Source of the DNA: JAAXGX01 sp965221595
Lineage (GTDB): Bacteria; Acidobacteriota; Vicinamibacteria; Vicinamibacterales; UBA8438
Assembly: GCA_965221595.1 (NCBI GenBank)
Contig: OZ244900.1
Span: 3,534,001-3,598,000, forward strand
Length of the DNA stretch: 64,000 bases
Direction: 5' to 3'
Position numbers and translations under genes: made by a program. The first letter of the stretch is position 1. Each line of letters starts with the position of its first letter. The notes beneath the pieces were generated by a model. The model saw only the letters and a list, made by a program, of their open reading frames with translations, searched no databases and was not told the DNA's origin. Of the stretch, positions 62,076-64,000 are shown one piece after another.

Positions 62076-62090
62076 TGAGATCAAGTCTCA
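62076..62090. promoter_or_regulatory. Fur-box-like palindrome 2
   Basis: TGAGATCAAGTCTCA, matching palindrome 1 at all but four central positions and centred 66 bp downstream of it. It would lie at about +7 to +21, where binding blocks transcription. Confidence 0.6.
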
Positions 62091-62264
62091 ATACTGGTCT
62101 CACCAAAGAAAAGGCCCGCCGGTGGTGACGCACCGGACGGGCCGGCTGAACGCCCGGCCGCCGCACGCTGACTGCCTGCGCCAGGCGCCAGACGCGTTCA
62201 ACGCTCCTCATTGTAGGAGTCGACGTCATGGCGCGCAACACCGGGCCATCACCCGGGAGGGGTC

Positions 62265-63635
62265 ATGCCGTCGATGTCCCGTTACGCGCTGTTCGTCTTC
62301 ATGGTGCCCGTTCTCGCCAGCGCCGCGCCTGTCGGAGCCGTGCCGCAGGACGGTGGTTCGGGTCCCGCCGAGTCGGGGCCGGCCGCCGGGCTGGCACCGG
62401 TCGCCGAGGGCAGCGGGGAATCGGAATCGGCCCTGGCACCGCCGCCGACGGGCGGTGAGCAGGCGACTGACATCGAGGAACTCGAGCGGCGCATCGAGCT
62501 GCTCGCCGAGGAGGTCGAGCGGCTGCGCAGCGGCGAGCCCGAAATCGACCTGACCGACGACCGGACCCGCGCGCTCGGCCTCGCCCCGTCGGCGGCCGCC
62601 GCCTACCGCTCCGGCACCGGCGTGTCGATCGCCGGCTACGGTGAGATGCTCTATGAGAACTTTGCGTCGGGCACGACCTCCCGATTCGACTACCTGAGAG
62701 CCATCCTCTACGCAGGCTATCGCTTCAACGACAAGTTCCTCTTCAACTCCGAGATCGAGGTCGAGCATGCCAAAGAGATCTTCATGGAGTTCGCCTACGT
62801 CGACTACCTCGCCACCGACAACTTCGGCCTCCGCGCCGGCCTGCTCATGATGCCCATGGGACTGGTCAACGAGTTCCACGAGCCGACCGTCTTCATGGGC
62901 GCCGAGCGACCGGTCACCGAGCAGGTCATCATCCCGACGACCTGGCGCGAGAACGGCGGCGGCGTCTATTACGCCGGCGACACCGTGGCCGTCCGTGCCT
63001 ACGTCGTCAACGGACTCGACGGCGCCAGGTTCTCCGCGAGCGGCGTGCGCGGCGGGCGCCAGAAGGGCGGCCAAGCCAAGGCTACCGACATGGCCTTCAC
63101 CGGCCGCGTCGACATCACCCCCACCCCGGGCGTCTTCGTCGGCGCCAGCTTCTACACGGGCGGCTCCGGCCAGGGCGAGATTGTCGTCGACGAGATCCCG
63201 TACGGCATCCGCACCTCCATCTTCGACGTCCACGCCCAGGCCCAGGTCCGTGGCTTCGACATCCGCGGCCTTTTCGCGCAGGCCCACCTGGCCGACACCG
63301 CGCGCCTCAATCAGTTCCTCGGCCTGACCGGCTCGAGCGGCGTCGGCGAGACGCTGCGCGGCGGTTACGTGCAGTTCGGCTACGACGTTCTCTCGCAGGT
63401 CGATGCCGCCGGCGTCGGTCTCTCCCCCTACATCCGCTACGAGCGGGTCGACACACAGGCCGCCGTCGTTGCCGGCTTCACCCGCAGCCCGTCGCAGAAC
63501 AACGCCTACACGACCTTCGGCGTCGAACTCAAGCCGATCCCGAACATCGCCGTCAAGATCGACTACATGTGGGTCGACAACGCCGTCGAGAGCGGCGTCG
63601 ACCAGTTCAACGTCAACGTCGGCTACGCATTCTAG
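62265..63635 (+). CDS. outer-membrane porin
   Basis: A 456-residue exported porin-like protein. The signal peptide (to about residue 22) is followed by a Pro/Gly/Ala linker, a short coiled coil (about 66-88, IEELERRIELLAEEVERLRSG) and a beta-barrel with alternating strands. It starts SIAGYGEMLYENF and ends VNVGYAF, with a terminal phenylalanine. The coiled coil may form trimers. The promoter and palindromes suggest metal-responsive, possibly iron-responsive, control. The solute is unknown. The start at 62265 follows GGGAGGGG closely; an ATG at 62274 is the alternative. Confidence 0.85.
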   Translation: MPSMSRYALFVFMVPVLASAAPVGAVPQDGGSGPAESGPAAGLAPVAEGSGESESALAPPPTGGEQATDIEELERRIELLAEEVERLRSGEPEIDLTDDRTRALGLAPSAAAAYRSGTGVSIAGYGEMLYENFASGTTSRFDYLRAILYAGYRFNDKFLFNSEIEVEHAKEIFMEFAYVDYLATDNFGLRAGLLMMPMGLVNEFHEPTVFMGAERPVTEQVIIPTTWRENGGGVYYAGDTVAVRAYVVNGLDGARFSASGVRGGRQKGGQAKATDMAFTGRVDITPTPGVFVGASFYTGGSGQGEIVVDEIPYGIRTSIFDVHAQAQVRGFDIRGLFAQAHLADTARLNQFLGLTGSSGVGETLRGGYVQFGYDVLSQVDAAGVGLSPYIRYERVDTQAAVVAGFTRSPSQNNAYTTFGVELKPIPNIAVKIDYMWVDNAVESGVDQFNVNVGYAF

Positions 63636-63652
63636 GGGGCATCGCAGCGGTC

Positions 63653-64000
63653 ATGAGGCACGGGATGCGCGGGACGATGGCGCGGCAGGCCGCGGCGGGC
63701 TTGCTGGCCGCGGGCGTGCTGGCTGTCGAGACGGCGTCGGCGCAGTCCGGCCTCGTGCGGCGCGAGGAAGCGCTCGCGGCTGTCTTCCCCGGCGCCACGA
63801 TCGCCGCCGACCGCGTCTATCTGACGGCAACCCAGGCGCGGCGCATTGCCGAGCTGTCCGGCGACGATCTGCACACGCAGATCTACGCCCGCTACGTGGC
63901 CCGGCGCGACGGCGTCGTCGTCGGCCGGGCGTACGTCGACACCCACGTCGTCCGAACCAAGCGCGAGAGCCTGCTCATCTCGCTGGACGCGCACGGCCGC
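63653..64000 (+). CDS. exported FMN-binding-domain protein, 3' truncated by window
   Basis: The first 116 codons of a gene that continues past the window. A signal peptide (to about residue 30, TASAQ) is followed by RREEALAAVFPGATIAADRVYLTATQA and YARYVARRDGVVVGRAYVDTHVVRT, the start of an RnfG/NqrC-like FMN-binding domain. In other genomes such proteins accompany ApbE and iron-uptake genes. It starts 17 bp after the porin stop and is surely in the same transcript. The covalent FMN site would be beyond the edge. Confidence 0.7.
   Translation, partial: MRHGMRGTMARQAAAGLLAAGVLAVETASAQSGLVRREEALAAVFPGATIAADRVYLTATQARRIAELSGDDLHTQIYARYVARRDGVVVGRAYVDTHVVRTKRESLLISLDAHGR

Larger units (their letters stand above)
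61828..62264 (+). promoter_or_regulatory. 437-bp porin control region
   Basis: Non-coding. In order it holds about 180 bp with nothing recognised, a palindrome (62010-62024), a sigma70 promoter (62033-62062), a second palindrome (62076-62090) and a leader of about 195 nt. The leader has a 12-bp GC hairpin (62113-62143, stem GGCCCG-CCGGTG with one bulged base), a small hairpin (62204-62219, CTCCT/AGGAG) and CCGGG/CCCGG (62241-62256), which touches the ribosome site. Confidence 0.7.

Overview
The window is a high-GC stretch of bacterial chromosome that opens inside an rRNA operon and ends inside an FMN-binding protein gene. I infer an acidobacterium, possibly of the Vicinamibacteria type. The reasons are gene content: secreted quinoproteins, three paralogues of a periplasmic family with PDLQGxW and CHEGNY motifs, two DUF5916 outer-membrane proteins, a cytochrome c fused to a copper monooxygenase-like domain, and many Tat or Sec exported hydrolases. 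No taxonomic search was possible.

Region 1 (1-5258, minus strand): an rrn operon in the order promoter, leader, 16S, tRNA-Ile(GAT), tRNA-Ala(TGC), 23S. The 23S runs off the left edge, so any 5S gene lies outside. A consensus promoter (TTGACA, 17 bp, TACACT) overlaps the tyrS stop codon, and a perfect 16-bp pairing brackets the 16S gene.

Region 2 (5255-17883, minus strand): a compact gene string running M16 peptidase, metallo-beta-lactamase-fold hydrolase, purB, purS, purQ, purL, purF, a secreted HEAT-repeat protein, purM, purN, tyrS. It supplies much of de novo IMP synthesis. The HEAT gene is wedged between purF and purM with almost no spacing.

Region 3 (17900-32100): rlmN; an OmpR-type response regulator and a short histidine kinase; an acyl-CoA desaturase; an amidohydrolase lipoprotein; a small exported protein; a cupin; mtaB; a CHEGNY-family gene overlapping a quinoprotein gene; an EamA transporter; a secreted ankyrin protein.

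Region 4 (32200-56900): an accessory-looking region of exported proteins: DUF5916 barrels, alpha/beta hydrolases, epoxide hydrolase, dienelactone hydrolase, limonene-epoxide-hydrolase-like and SnoaL-like proteins, DUF3179, DUF2891, two more CHEGNY proteins, a second quinoprotein, a BNR-repeat protein. The common theme is oxidation and hydrolysis of small organic molecules outside the cytoplasm. No substrate can be named.

Region 5 (56890-64000): an NhaC-type antiporter convergent with a TreT-like glycosyltransferase, a double VOC protein, a PAP2 phosphatase, then a porin and FMN-binding protein behind a promoter flanked by two Fur-box-like palindromes.

The features most worth attention outside single genes are: a family of short repeats with inverted ends (four full copies and a half copy), one of which supplies the last 24 codons of purM; a recurring TAnnnT box 9-11 bp before start codons, suggesting leaderless transcripts; and the CHEGNY family with a relic of a further copy.
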